Assembly: GCA_002353575.1 (NCBI GenBank)
Contig: DEJQ01000019.1
Span: forward strand, 136,520 to 200,519
Length of the DNA stretch: 64,000 nt
Origin: Prevotellaceae bacterium UBA2744
Lineage (GTDB): Bacteria; Bacteroidota; Bacteroidia; Bacteroidales; Bacteroidaceae
Direction of reading: 5' to 3'
A model generated the notes under the pieces. It was not told the DNA's origin, made no database searches, and worked only from the letters and a program-made list of their open reading frames with translations. The position numbers and the translations under genes are program-made. Shown piece after piece: positions 46,731 to 55,494 of the stretch. Within the stretch, counting starts at the first letter, position 1, and each line of letters opens with the position of its first letter.

Positions 46731-47918
46731 ATGAAAGACTTCAATTTCTATGCGCCAACCGAAGTGGTATTTGGTAAAGACAGTGAAAGACAAATCTCAC
46801 AACTCGTACATAAGTACGGAGGTACGAAAGTACTCCTTCATTACGGAGGTCAGAGTGCCCGTCGCAGCGGACTGCTCGATGAAGTGAAATCACAACTCAC
46901 CGCAGCTGGTATAGCATTCACCGAATTGGGTGGGGTAGTGCCAAATCCTGTACTCTCAAAGGTTTACGAAGGCATAGAAATAATGCGCCGCGACCAGCTC
47001 GACTTCATCCTTGCCATCGGAGGCGGTTCTGTAATAGATTCAGCTAAAGCTATTGGCTATGGCACCTGCTACGATGGCGACGTATGGGATTTCTACTCAG
47101 GCAAGGCACAGGCCAAGAGCTGTATGCCTATCGGCTGTGTACTCACCATCCCTGCTGCAGGCAGCGAGATGTCGTACGGCTGTGTCATCACCAACGACCA
47201 GACGCAGTGCAAGTGGTCGTACAATTGCGACCTCTGCCGCATGAAATTCGCAGTCATGAATCCTGTTCGCACTTACACCCTGCCAGCCTACCAGACGGCA
47301 GCCGGAGTCACCGACATCATGATGCATACAATGGAGCGCTACTTCTCTCACCATGACGATATGCTCCTCACCGACGCCATTGCCGAGGCACTGCTGCGCA
47401 CCGTCAAGGAATGCGGCGAGAAAGTTCTTCACGATCCTGAGAACTATCAGCTGCGTGCCCAGATTATGTGGGGCGGCTCGCTTGCACACAACAACCTGAC
47501 TGAATGTGGCACGCAGAAAGACTTTGCCACCCACGGACTCGAACACGAACTCTCCGCCATGTTCGGAGTCACCCACGGTGCCGGACTTGCTGCTCTCTGG
47601 GGCAGTTGGGCACGCTACGTCATGCACGAGAACATTACCCGCTTTGCACAGTATGCTGTCAACGTAATGGGTGTTCGCAACAACTTCAAAGACCCCGAGG
47701 CTACTGCCCTCGAAGGCATTCAGGCTATGGAAGCCTTCTACCATCGTATCGGTATGCCTGCCAGCATCCCGGAACTCATCGGACGTACCCTCACCGATGA
47801 CGAACTTCTCGCTCTTGCAGACCACTGTTCCCGTGGCAAGACTATAACCATTGGCAACCTGAAAAAACTCTCCTATGATGATATGCTTGCCATCTACCGA
47901 ATGGCAAACAACAAATAA
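46731..47918 (+). CDS. Iron-containing alcohol dehydrogenase, BDH/YqhD-like
   Basis: 395 residues. It starts MKDFNFYAPTEVVFGKDS, typical of the butanol-dehydrogenase/YqhD group. The NAD(P) glycine loop is AIGGGSVIDSAKAIGY. Metal ligands are expected in TDIMMHTMERYF (Asp, His) and HGLEHELSAMFGVTHGAG (two His). It reduces aldehydes to alcohols, or the reverse; the physiological substrate is not clear. Monocistronic between a -7 box and a strong terminator. Confidence 0.92.
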   Translation: MKDFNFYAPTEVVFGKDSERQISQLVHKYGGTKVLLHYGGQSARRSGLLDEVKSQLTAAGIAFTELGGVVPNPVLSKVYEGIEIMRRDQLDFILAIGGGSVIDSAKAIGYGTCYDGDVWDFYSGKAQAKSCMPIGCVLTIPAAGSEMSYGCVITNDQTQCKWSYNCDLCRMKFAVMNPVRTYTLPAYQTAAGVTDIMMHTMERYFSHHDDMLLTDAIAEALLRTVKECGEKVLHDPENYQLRAQIMWGGSLAHNNLTECGTQKDFATHGLEHELSAMFGVTHGAGLAALWGSWARYVMHENITRFAQYAVNVMGVRNNFKDPEATALEGIQAMEAFYHRIGMPASIPELIGRTLTDDELLALADHCSRGKTITIGNLKKLSYDDMLAIYRMANNK

Positions 47919-47941
47919 CTCAAATAGAATTTGGAAATTAT

Positions 47942-47990
47942 TGTACCCGTAGAATCCACTGTTGATTGGTTCTGCGGGTACATTCTTTTA
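47942..47990 (+). terminator. Terminator of the alcohol dehydrogenase gene
   Basis: TGTACCCGTAGAA (47942-47954) pairs with TTCTGCGGGTACA (47970-47982) with one G-U pair, followed by a T-rich tract. Confidence 0.85.
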
Positions 47991-48072
47991 CCGACGTTCA
48001 TAATTTATTTGTTCTGTTTCTTTGCAAAATTTATACCAATTTTGCATAAGTCGAACTCACGTTATTTTACAG

Positions 48073-48111
48073 CCTCCGAAAGTAATATGAATACTTTCGT
48101 GGGTTTTTTTT
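48073..48111 (+). terminator. Second rho-independent terminator-like hairpin
   Basis: CGAAAGTA (48077-48084) pairs with TACTTTCG (48092-48099), extendable outward to CCT/GGG with a mismatch, then eight Ts. It has no obvious gene directly upstream. Confidence 0.65.
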
Positions 48112-48199
48112 GTAGTATTTCGTTAAGTATGAAATTTTGCATATGTTTGTGTTATGGTTGATAGTCGGGGCATTTACCCGAAAAAATTTTTTCTCTCGT

Positions 48200-48219
48200 G
48201 AGGGAAAAAGTGTTCCCTC
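48200..48219. repeat. Inverted repeat upstream of the lipoprotein-HTH gene
   Basis: GAGGGAA (48200-48206), six-base loop, TTCCCTC (48213-48219). It lies about 80 bp upstream of the -33 element. CTCGTG occurs both just before and within the right arm. It could be an operator, but the distance is large. Confidence 0.4.
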
Positions 48220-48297
48220 GTGCGGCTGCAAAAATTTCTTTTCTAACGTTGGTTCTTTTTATGCGAATGAATTGCAAATTATTTGCGAATTATAAAA

Positions 48298-48330
48298 TTT
48301 GTACATATTCTGAGCGGTGTTGTACATTTG
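48298..48330 (+). promoter_or_regulatory. Promoter of the lipoprotein-HTH gene
   Basis: TTTG (48298-48301), 21-bp spacer, TACATTTG (48323-48330), a good two-part Bacteroidetes promoter. It lies 24 bp ahead of the ATG at 48355 and rules out the longer upstream frame. Confidence 0.7.
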
Positions 48331-48354
48331 CGACAAATTTTCAGATATTGCATT

Positions 48355-49407
48355 ATGAAAGCAGATAAGATAAACATAAATATGGCTAAACGAATTGCGT
48401 GCCTCCTGACAAACGTGCTGCCTTTCTGGATGATTTTCGTGCTCGTAGGTTGCGGGACACATGAGGAACATCAGGAAGAAGTGGATTTCAGCATTACTGG
48501 CACTTGGCAACTGAATGAACTCCAATTCCTTTCCGGACAGATAGTCGATGTGCATACGGGGTACGAGTACGTGTGGTACCGTTTTTATGAGGATGACGGC
48601 ACTTGTTATTCTGCAGAACTTGACATCGAAGACAATAGGAAGCCAATAAAACCGCATGAAATATCGGAATATTTCTTTATGATGTCGCCATACGACACAA
48701 TATATGTTGAGCACGGAAGAATGACCGATTTGAACATTATAGATATGAATACCATAGGCATCTATCGGGGTGATTATGTTGAGGTATATGTAAAGAATGA
48801 TAGACTTCCTGCCAAAAAGGTGTTAGAAGTTGAAAGAACTATTGAAAACGCCCTTCAACCGAATCACAATAGAAAAACGCAGTACATTGTGCCGAACTCA
48901 TCAACATCAGGAGACTCATATCGTTTGATGTGGATAGTTGCATTTTTCCTGATTGTCTGTATGATTTTCCTATTGGTCTTTTACAGAGTGGGTGTCAGAA
49001 ACAAGAAACGCGAGGACAAGTGGGAATCCACGAATGATAATGAAGTGAATCAGTTCAAAGAAAATCACTCGGAACATATATTTAGCCATTCAGATTATTA
49101 TCTTGCTCTGCGCCAACAGTTATGCAAGGGACCGGCACTGAAGCAGGAAGAATGGGATAAGTTGGAAACGCAGATGAGGAAAGACTGCCCGGAGTTTTTC
49201 AGGAAACTGGCTGAAAAGGGTCAGCTCTCGGAAGTAGAACTGCGTGTTTGTATGCTTACTAAACTGGGGATTCCTCCATCGGCTATTGCTATTCATACGT
49301 ACAGAGAACATAGCAGTATCAGTACGATTCGCAGCAGACTATACTATAAACTGTTTGGAAAGAAAGGCAGTCCCAGGGAACTGGACGCATTTGTCCATAA
49401 ACTTTAA
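48355..49407 (+). CDS. Membrane-spanning lipoprotein with cytoplasmic LuxR-like HTH
   Basis: 350 residues. Lipobox FVLVGC (Cys33) after a hydrophobic segment (about 15-32); an extracytoplasmic domain (about 40-165) starting with SITGTWQLNEL, which looks lipocalin-like; one TM helix (191-210); a charged linker; and a C-terminal segment (about 285-335), LSEVELRVCMLTKLGIPPSAIA then STIRSRLYYKLFGKKG, resembling the LuxR-type HTH of Bacteroidetes regulators. So it may sense outside and bind DNA inside. I do not recognise the whole protein. The next gene, a small secreted protein, lies 54 bp downstream and may be its partner or target. Confidence 0.7.
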   Translation: MKADKININMAKRIACLLTNVLPFWMIFVLVGCGTHEEHQEEVDFSITGTWQLNELQFLSGQIVDVHTGYEYVWYRFYEDDGTCYSAELDIEDNRKPIKPHEISEYFFMMSPYDTIYVEHGRMTDLNIIDMNTIGIYRGDYVEVYVKNDRLPAKKVLEVERTIENALQPNHNRKTQYIVPNSSTSGDSYRLMWIVAFFLIVCMIFLLVFYRVGVRNKKREDKWESTNDNEVNQFKENHSEHIFSHSDYYLALRQQLCKGPALKQEEWDKLETQMRKDCPEFFRKLAEKGQLSEVELRVCMLTKLGIPPSAIAIHTYREHSSISTIRSRLYYKLFGKKGSPRELDAFVHKL

Positions 49408-49461
49408 AAGCCAAAATTACTCGAGTAACCATATTTATTAATCCTTTAAACATTTAAGATT

Positions 49462-49989
49462 ATGAAAACAATGAAAACAATCAGCATCGCTATTCTGATG
49501 GTTTTTTTAGGGACCTTAACTCTCGCAGCTCAATCTGAGCAGGAGAAGATGATGATTGGTGTATGGAAGTTCAACGGATACACTAACTCGAAAGGTGAAA
49601 AGTTTGACGGGGGCAAGAACTTCTCAGCCGTTAAGATATACAATCCCGACGGAGAGTATTGCTTTGCACAGTTCTTTATTTATGCCGACGGAACGGTCGA
49701 TGTAAAACCGCATGACTATGGTACGTGGTCATACAAAAACGGTCAATACATGGAATGTGGAAGGAAAGGAGAGATTTTTTTGCTTACGAAGAAAGAATTC
49801 AGGGGTAAGTGGAATGGTTTGGAGGATTCGTGGCTGAGAGTAGAAAATCTGCCGGAGAAGTTCACCACATATATCATGTCTATGTGCAGGGTTCTTGACA
49901 CTCGTTCGGATATTAAGGAAATCATTTTGCGTAATATATTCAACCGCGAAAAAGGAACTCCCAATTACATCGTTGAAAAGAAGAAATAA
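49462..49989 (+). CDS. Small secreted protein, lipocalin-like (DUF4488-type)
   Basis: 175 residues with a signal peptide (ISIAILMVFLGTLTLAAQS) cleaved near residue 25. The mature part starts MMIGVWKFNGYTNSKGEKF and contains YGTWSYKNGQYMECGRKGE, a beta-rich pattern like the small DUF4488/lipocalin-like proteins of Bacteroidetes. It ends in a basic tail. Function unknown. The GxW opening and GQY/GDY turn resemble the sensor half of the upstream regulator. A start at the third codon (49471) is equally possible. A strong terminator follows. Confidence 0.65.
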   Translation: MKTMKTISIAILMVFLGTLTLAAQSEQEKMMIGVWKFNGYTNSKGEKFDGGKNFSAVKIYNPDGEYCFAQFFIYADGTVDVKPHDYGTWSYKNGQYMECGRKGEIFLLTKKEFRGKWNGLEDSWLRVENLPEKFTTYIMSMCRVLDTRSDIKEIILRNIFNREKGTPNYIVEKKK

Positions 49990-50007
49990 AGAAATCAAAA
50001 ATTAAAA

Positions 50008-50053
50008 CCCCTCGGCAGGTTATCGAAAGTTCAGAAACCTGCTGAGGGTTTTT
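50008..50053 (+). terminator. Terminator after the small secreted protein gene
   Basis: CCCTCGGCAGGTT (50009-50021) pairs with AACCTGCTGAGGG (50036-50048) with one G-U pair, followed by five Ts. It marks the end of the plus-strand pair. Confidence 0.85.
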
Positions 50054-50111
50054 CCCTTTTTGGATACTAACAATCCTATGGCGTGCTATCCTGTTTTTGT
50101 ATTACTGCTTT

Positions 50112-52040
50112 TTACTTTGATGGTTTTGTTTCTGCCCCCATGTATATGCCTGCTTCGCGTGGTTGGTTGTAGCCGATGTTTTCTGTAGCTACACTGAGGC
50201 GGTAGATGATGTCGTGCATCCAGCAGGGGAAGCGGTAGGCGGTAGGAATGGTGGTAGTATAGATTCGCAGTTCGGTGTTTTCCCTATTGCGAACGATGAC
50301 TTCTTCACGCCAGTCGCCCAGGATGTCGGCAGCCAGACAAGGGTTGGATTTGCTGCCGTTATTGAAACTGCATCCGTCGAAGTGTTGGAGAACGTCCATA
50401 CGCATATCAGTCCAGTTGAATTTGCTTACTTCGTTATGGTCGAGCATCTCGCGCAGCAAATCGCCATCCCACCATACGGCGGAGTTCTGCGGTATCCAGA
50501 AATCGGTGGGGTGGTGGGTGCCGGAAGTGTCGTAGTAGCCCTTCTGAGAGATAGACCACATCTCTACTCCTGGATAGCGTGGGTCGATGTCGGCTGCCAT
50601 ACCGCGCCCTACGTCGATATCGGATGGTATCTGGAATATGATGCGTCCTGTGCGGGCGTCGCGGAAGTCGCTGCCGTCGCGTCTGTTCTCGTGTACGTCC
50701 CACACCTGCAGGGTGGTGGAGTCTGGATAGAAGGGCATAAGGTGGATGGCGTCGCCGTGACCCATTCCGGTTGTATATAGCCCTGTGCCGTCATTATCTA
50801 CCGCCATCGAGCCGTAGGTGATTTCATCGCATCCGTCGCCATCTACATCGCCTACGCGGAGGTTGTGGTTGCCCTGGCCTGAGTATGGCAGAGCCTTCGG
50901 ATTGCTCTTACGGCGTTCTCTGTCTGTTTTTTCTGAATCGAAGAGCCATCGTAGTCTGAGGTCTTTGCCGTCGAAGTCGTAGGCTGCGAGGTAGGTCTTG
51001 GTGTAATACCCGCGGCACATGACTGCTGATGGATGTACGCCGTCGAGGTAGGCGACACATGCCAGGAAACGGTCGCAGCGGTTGCCGTAGGTGTCGCCCC
51101 AGTCGGCAAGGTTGCCGCGTGGGGGCTGATAATCGACCGTGCAGAGTGCTTTGCCTGTTTTTCCGCTGAAGACGGTGAGGTATTCGGGACCGGAAAGGAT
51201 GCGCCCCACGACACGTCGCTGACGGTCGGCACGTTTTCCCCTGATGCGAGTGCTGATTATCTCGTTGGTGCGGTAGTCGGCAGTGGAGTCGCCGATGACG
51301 ATGCCGAGTCCGTCGCGTGTGCCGTCGGCTGTTTTGCAGATGAGTTCGGCACTGCCGTCGCCGTCGAAGTCGTAAACGAGAAATTGGGTGTAGTGGGCTC
51401 CGGCACGTATGTTGGGTCCGAGGTCGATGCGCCACTGGAAGGCACTGCCCGTAGCCGAGGGCTTGCCTATTCCTGGTATCTTATAGCAGTCGAGCAGAAC
51501 ATTGCCTGTGTAGCCTTCGTGTGAGTTGTCGTGGGCATTTGTTGGGTCCCACTTGATGATGATTTCGTAGTCACCGTCGCCATCGATGTCGCCCACACTG
51601 GCGTCGTTGGCTATGTAGCCGTATCGGCGTCCGTCGGGTGTAGTGCCCGGAGCTGGTGTGCGCAGCGGTATGGTGAGGTATGGTTCTGAGGCATCAGCTG
51701 GCAGGGTGTAGGTGGCATCCTTACGAGCAGATTCGACTCCGTTGTCGAGGGTCGCGAGACGATAGCTTACGCTGCTGCCTGCGGTCGTTTTTGCCTTGTA
51801 GAATGTAGAAGATGTGATGGGAGTCGAGTTGAGCAGATGTCCGTCGGCATATACATTGAAAGATGTGTTGGGCGTATCGGACGGAAGCAGGCGCCACGAG
51901 ATGATGACGCTGTCGGCCTGGCGCACGCAGACAAGTCCGCGAGAGAGCTGCTCGTGCTGAATACGCGACATGTCATAGGCAGGCTGTGCCTCGGCAACTA
52001 ACGATGCGAGGGCGAAGAGAGTGGTTAGTATTCTTTTCAT
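50112..52040 (-). CDS. Rhamnogalacturonan lyase, polysaccharide lyase family 11
   Basis: 642 residues. Signal peptide (1-18, ending VAEA). An Fn3-like N-terminal domain precedes the PL11 beta-propeller, which has repeated calcium-binding Asp loops DIDGDGDYEI, DFDGDGSAELI and DVDGDGCDEITYG, and the C-terminal ADILGDWREEVIVRN block. It should cleave the rhamnogalacturonan I backbone of pectin. No SusC/SusD pair lies beside it, so this is not a full polysaccharide utilisation locus. The AraC regulator ends 8 bp upstream of its start. Confidence 0.92.
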   Translation of the reverse strand: MKRILTTLFALASLVAEAQPAYDMSRIQHEQLSRGLVCVRQADSVIISWRLLPSDTPNTSFNVYADGHLLNSTPITSSTFYKAKTTAGSSVSYRLATLDNGVESARKDATYTLPADASEPYLTIPLRTPAPGTTPDGRRYGYIANDASVGDIDGDGDYEIIIKWDPTNAHDNSHEGYTGNVLLDCYKIPGIGKPSATGSAFQWRIDLGPNIRAGAHYTQFLVYDFDGDGSAELICKTADGTRDGLGIVIGDSTADYRTNEIISTRIRGKRADRQRRVVGRILSGPEYLTVFSGKTGKALCTVDYQPPRGNLADWGDTYGNRCDRFLACVAYLDGVHPSAVMCRGYYTKTYLAAYDFDGKDLRLRWLFDSEKTDRERRKSNPKALPYSGQGNHNLRVGDVDGDGCDEITYGSMAVDNDGTGLYTTGMGHGDAIHLMPFYPDSTTLQVWDVHENRRDGSDFRDARTGRIIFQIPSDIDVGRGMAADIDPRYPGVEMWSISQKGYYDTSGTHHPTDFWIPQNSAVWWDGDLLREMLDHNEVSKFNWTDMRMDVLQHFDGCSFNNGSKSNPCLAADILGDWREEVIVRNRENTELRIYTTTIPTAYRFPCWMHDIIYRLSVATENIGYNQPREAGIYMGAETKPSK

Positions 52041-52048
52041 AACTGCCG

Positions 52049-52978
52049 TTATTTTATTACTGCTATCTCATTGAAGACGTTGTACTCTACGTAACGACCA
52101 TCGGACTGCTTGTTGCCTTTCTTGTATTCAAGCGGACTGCAGCCGACAAGGTTCTTGAACCACTTTCCGAAGTAGGACTGGTTGGGGAAGTGGAGCTCGA
52201 CGGATATCTCGCGAACGGTCTTGCTGGTAGTGTTGAGCTGACGCTTCGACTCGCTGAGCAGGGCTGCCGTAATCCAGTCGCTGGGTACTTTACCTGTCTT
52301 CTCCTTGATGATGGCAGAGAAGTAGCGTGGGGTGATGCACTGCTTCTGTGCATAGAAACTGACATCGTGCTCTTCCTTAAAGGAGATGTAGAGTTGCTTG
52401 ATGAATTGCTGCAGCACATCGTCTTTGCGGCCGTAAGCTACGTTTGCAGTGATGAAGTGGGTGTAGCAGGAGATGATTCCAAGCATGAGACTATTGCCAA
52501 GCAGATGAATCTGCTGGCGAACAATGTCACGGATGGGTGAGTGCTGCCATTCCTGCAGGTTCTGCGACTCTACCTCGAATCGGGTGATGACGGAGGAGAG
52601 CAGGTCTATGTAAGTACAGAGCGACCTGACCTGTGAAGGCATGATTTTAGTGTAGGGGTTCTGACGGACCAGAAAGAGTCCGTTGAAGTCGCTTACTTTG
52701 TTGAGCAGTGGCTGGATGGTCTCGAGGTTGCAGCTGATGATGACTCCCTCGAGGTCAGGTGAGCAACGCAGTATGCGTAGTACACTATAGGAAAAATAAA
52801 CTGTCAGGGACTCCTTCTCAATAGTATATTCCTTACCGTTGAGCGAGATTTGTCCTCCGCCTTTGGTGCAGATGAAAACTCCTGTACGGTCTATCTGTAC
52901 CGGTTCGGTTTCGGCTCCAAGAAGATTGATGTTGTTTGTGGAGTCGACCCTTCTGATGCGAATGCGTTCGTTGTCCAC
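52049..52978 (-). CDS. AraC family transcriptional regulator
   Basis: 309 residues. N-terminal cupin-like sensor domain (about 25-170), then two HTH repeats (about 205-295) containing YAQKQCITPRYFSAIIKEKTG (cut: CITPRYFSAIIKE) and VREISVELHFPNQSYFGKWF, with the CSPLEYKKG end. It lies directly before the PL11 lyase in the same direction and likely controls it in response to a pectin sugar. The inducer is inferred from context only. Confidence 0.9.
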   Translation of the reverse strand: MDNERIRIRRVDSTNNINLLGAETEPVQIDRTGVFICTKGGGQISLNGKEYTIEKESLTVYFSYSVLRILRCSPDLEGVIISCNLETIQPLLNKVSDFNGLFLVRQNPYTKIMPSQVRSLCTYIDLLSSVITRFEVESQNLQEWQHSPIRDIVRQQIHLLGNSLMLGIISCYTHFITANVAYGRKDDVLQQFIKQLYISFKEEHDVSFYAQKQCITPRYFSAIIKEKTGKVPSDWITAALLSESKRQLNTTSKTVREISVELHFPNQSYFGKWFKNLVGCSPLEYKKGNKQSDGRYVEYNVFNEIAVIK

Positions 52979-53076
52979 GGCTATATTGGTTAGAGGGTTA
53001 ATAATGAATTGTTATCGATAGTTTACTCTTTACCTCACGATTCACACCACCTGCGTCCCTTGACTTCTTCTTATTA

Positions 53077-53493
53077 TTATTTTTCTGCAGGTTCTTCTTC
53101 CTTGAAAGATGTGATACCGGCTGCGACAAGGATGTTGTACCATGAGAGTACCTTTCGCATGTCATGGATGTGTACACGGTCTCGGTCGTAGTTGGCAAGA
53201 GCCTTGGTGAAGAAGGCTACGATGTCCTCGTCGGATGCTTTCTTGGGATTCAGATTAACTGTCTTTGCGCTGTATTCCTTACTTATGTTCTCGAATACTT
53301 CAGAGAGCTTTATTTCGCCGTCATCGTCTGTGTATATAGAGATGTCGCCAAGGGATACCACCCGTTCTGAGTTGAATATCGGCAGGCGACGCTTCTGGGC
53401 ATCTACTGTTTCTACGATTAGCGAGCGGTTGCCGCGTGTGATGAGTTTATAGAGTCCTGGTTTTCCAGAGACTACAAGAATTGTTCTAAGCAT
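53077..53493 (-). CDS. DUF5606 family protein
   Basis: 138 residues from the ATG at 53493 (MLRTILVVSGKPGLYKLI). Conserved blocks are NRSLIVETVDAQKRRLP, VSLGDISIYTDDDGE and HDMRKVLSWYNILV. No catalytic motif is seen. Conserved in Bacteroidetes, function unknown. It follows coaE by 7 bp, and is last in the nusB-yajC-ybbR-coaE-DUF5606 series. Confidence 0.85.
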   Translation of the reverse strand: MLRTILVVSGKPGLYKLITRGNRSLIVETVDAQKRRLPIFNSERVVSLGDISIYTDDDGEIKLSEVFENISKEYSAKTVNLNPKKASDEDIVAFFTKALANYDRDRVHIHDMRKVLSWYNILVAAGITSFKEEEPAEK

Positions 53494-53500
53494 GATTGTT

Positions 53501-54085
53501 TTATTTTTTGTTGTTAATGTAATCAATTAGTTTTCTGAGTTCGGCATCGATGTCTGTCGATGGGTTGTTCTCCAGTGTGTAGTCGGCAAGCGCACGTGTC
53601 GTGGCGGATGACTGCTGTCTGGCAATGCGGGCGCGGATATGCCCTGCATCGGCGTTGTCCCGCAGCATAGCTCTTTGAATGCGCACAGATTCGTCGGCAT
53701 AGACGAACACCGTGCGGTCCATTGCCCTGTTGAATCCGGCTTCGAAGAGTATGGCACTCTCAACAAAGCAGATGGAGGAGGAGGGCTGACTGCCGTACCA
53801 CGACTGCATGTCGCGGAAGACAGCCGGATGGACTATGGCATCAATACGCCTTGCATTTTCTTTGCTCTGAAAGAGGTAGTTGGCTATGAGGGACTTGTTG
53901 AGTCCGTCGGATGTGTATGCTCCAGTGCCCAGCAGACCGATAAGCTGACTGCGCAGTGTCGGGTCGGTGAGCATGAGCTGCTTGGCTGCATCGTCGCATT
54001 TGTAGATGGGATAACCCATCTGGGCGAGTCGGTCGCAGACGTACGACTTTCCGCTGCCTATGCCTCCTGTGATGCCTACTATCAT
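53501..54085 (-). CDS. coaE: Dephospho-CoA kinase
   Basis: 194 residues from the ATG at 54085 (MIVGITGGIGSGKS). Last step of coenzyme A synthesis, phosphorylating dephospho-CoA. P-loop GITGGIGSGKS at the N-terminus, then YKCDDAAKQL and HPAVFRDMQ. The frame runs open upstream to 54208 but that would put residues before the P-loop without support. The ybbR stop is 26 bp upstream. Confidence 0.95.
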   Translation of the reverse strand: MIVGITGGIGSGKSYVCDRLAQMGYPIYKCDDAAKQLMLTDPTLRSQLIGLLGTGAYTSDGLNKSLIANYLFQSKENARRIDAIVHPAVFRDMQSWYGSQPSSSICFVESAILFEAGFNRAMDRTVFVYADESVRIQRAMLRDNADAGHIRARIARQQSSATTRALADYTLENNPSTDIDAELRKLIDYINNKK

Positions 54086-54111
54086 TGTGAATGAGCGATG
54101 TATGTATAACT

Positions 54112-55110
54112 TTATTCGAGCACTTGTTCGATGACGTATTCTATCTGGTCGGGAAATATACGTACATGACTTATGTGCTCGGGGTATGTGCGCAACTGAA
54201 GTGAGCATTTCTTCTGTCCGCTGTCGAGTTCGTTGTAGTCAACTACAACTACGAAGTCGCGAGGTGAAACCTTGCTCATCATCGACGAACTTACATGGAA
54301 GGATACCTGTGCCTTGGAAGGGAAGGTGCGAAGCACTTTGTTGGCGGGTATGTTCTCGCAGTAGATGGGTACTTCGACTGTCTTTTCGGTAAACAGATCG
54401 ACGCATACATTCAGACGGACAGAGTCGGGTAGCACCTTGATGCCGGCAGAGACCTGTAGCGGGATGCTGACGTCGAGTGTGTCTTCGAGGTTCATGAATT
54501 TTTGCGCTGCAGTATTAACCTGAGTGATGCTGTCGAGCAGATAGACCGGAGCAATGACATCGACAGAGTCGGGTTCCATTGTGAATCCGCATATCAGATA
54601 TTGTGGATGTGGAGTGAGTGTACCCTTGAACACTACAGGTACCCGCTTGGTCAGACCGTTGGAGTAGTAAACCTCAAGCGAGCCGGGGAGCGAGGAAACA
54701 TAGCGCAGGCCGTTGCCGAAATCTTTCTGTGTGAGACGTTTCCACAGGTTGCCGTCGAGTATGAGCTTGCTGTTGCTTTTCTCTATGTCGGAGAAATCAA
54801 CGTTGAGTTCGTGGTTGTCCTTTCTGGACCAGTACTGCAGGATGGACCATCCTCGACCTGAAACACTTATGCTGATGGTCTTGGGCACTTCGGAAGTGAA
54901 GATTATCTCCTTCGGCACGTTTGTGATGTTCAGCTTGTAGGTGAGTGGGGCAGTGGTGGTCTCCTGCATGGCTTGCATGAACCAGAACACAATGGCTACG
55001 AGGAGAAACACAAGGAAGGTGAGGATGTTGCGCTGTACTCGGACCAGACGCAATTTCCTCTTCATTATAGAATATACATCCCGAATGCTTCGAAGTTTCT
55101 CCTTTAGCAT
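54112..55110 (-). CDS. ybbR: YbbR-like domain protein
   Basis: 332 residues. A basic N-terminus (KRKLRLVRVQR) and one TM helix (ILTFLVFLLVAIVFWFMQAM, about 29-48) anchor a set of extracytoplasmic YbbR repeats. The family is known with the CdaA diadenylate cyclase in Firmicutes; here it lies with yajC, nusB and coaE. A start at Met16 (55065) is possible. Confidence 0.88.
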   Translation of the reverse strand: MLKEKLRSIRDVYSIMKRKLRLVRVQRNILTFLVFLLVAIVFWFMQAMQETTTAPLTYKLNITNVPKEIIFTSEVPKTISISVSGRGWSILQYWSRKDNHELNVDFSDIEKSNSKLILDGNLWKRLTQKDFGNGLRYVSSLPGSLEVYYSNGLTKRVPVVFKGTLTPHPQYLICGFTMEPDSVDVIAPVYLLDSITQVNTAAQKFMNLEDTLDVSIPLQVSAGIKVLPDSVRLNVCVDLFTEKTVEVPIYCENIPANKVLRTFPSKAQVSFHVSSSMMSKVSPRDFVVVVDYNELDSGQKKCSLQLRTYPEHISHVRIFPDQIEYVIEQVLE

Positions 55111-55146
55111 AGTAGCCTTGTCAGATTGATAACGGAGGCAAAGGAC

Positions 55147-55452
55147 TTATCGCTGAATCTGCTGACTGGCATCGGCATACACGAAGTTGCGGTCAACCTT
55201 GATGCTTACGCCATTGGCAATTTCGATGGTGATGTAGGGCTCGCCTTCGTTGAGTGATTTAACCTTTCCATATACGCCACTGGCTGTGATGACACTGTCG
55301 CCGATGGCAAGGGAGTTGCGGAATTTCTCGATTTCCTTCTGGCGCTTGCGCTGTGGACGAAGGATGAAGAAATAGAAGATGACAAACATCAGTACTATCA
55401 TCAGAATCATTGAAAATCCGCCACCCTGTGGCTGTGCTTGAAGTAAAATCAT
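55147..55452 (-). CDS. yajC: Preprotein translocase subunit YajC
   Basis: 101 residues. One TM helix (about 13-32, SMILMIVLMFVIFYFFILRP) followed by the conserved RPQRKRQKEIEKF and GDSVITASGVYGKV blocks. It is an accessory to SecDF at the Sec translocon. Its stop is 36 bp ahead of ybbR, and nusB ends 43 bp before its start. Confidence 0.95.
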   Translation of the reverse strand: MILLQAQPQGGGFSMILMIVLMFVIFYFFILRPQRKRQKEIEKFRNSLAIGDSVITASGVYGKVKSLNEGEPYITIEIANGVSIKVDRNFVYADASQQIQR

Positions 55453-55494
55453 TGTCTTATAGTTGTTTTAGTTGTTATTGTTTTTTATTTGTAT

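Larger units (their letters stand above)
47991..48354. other. AT-rich intergenic region with two further inverted repeats
   Basis: After the dehydrogenase terminator comes an 80-bp stretch, then a second terminator-like hairpin (48073-48110), then a hairpin GAGGGAA/TTCCCTC (48200-48219) and the promoter of the next gene (48298-48330). No gene is evident between the two terminators, which leaves room for a short RNA. Confidence 0.5.

Noticed and set aside
47931..48161. 76-codon frame after the alcohol dehydrogenase
   Set aside because: It runs through two terminator hairpins and has no homology-like features.
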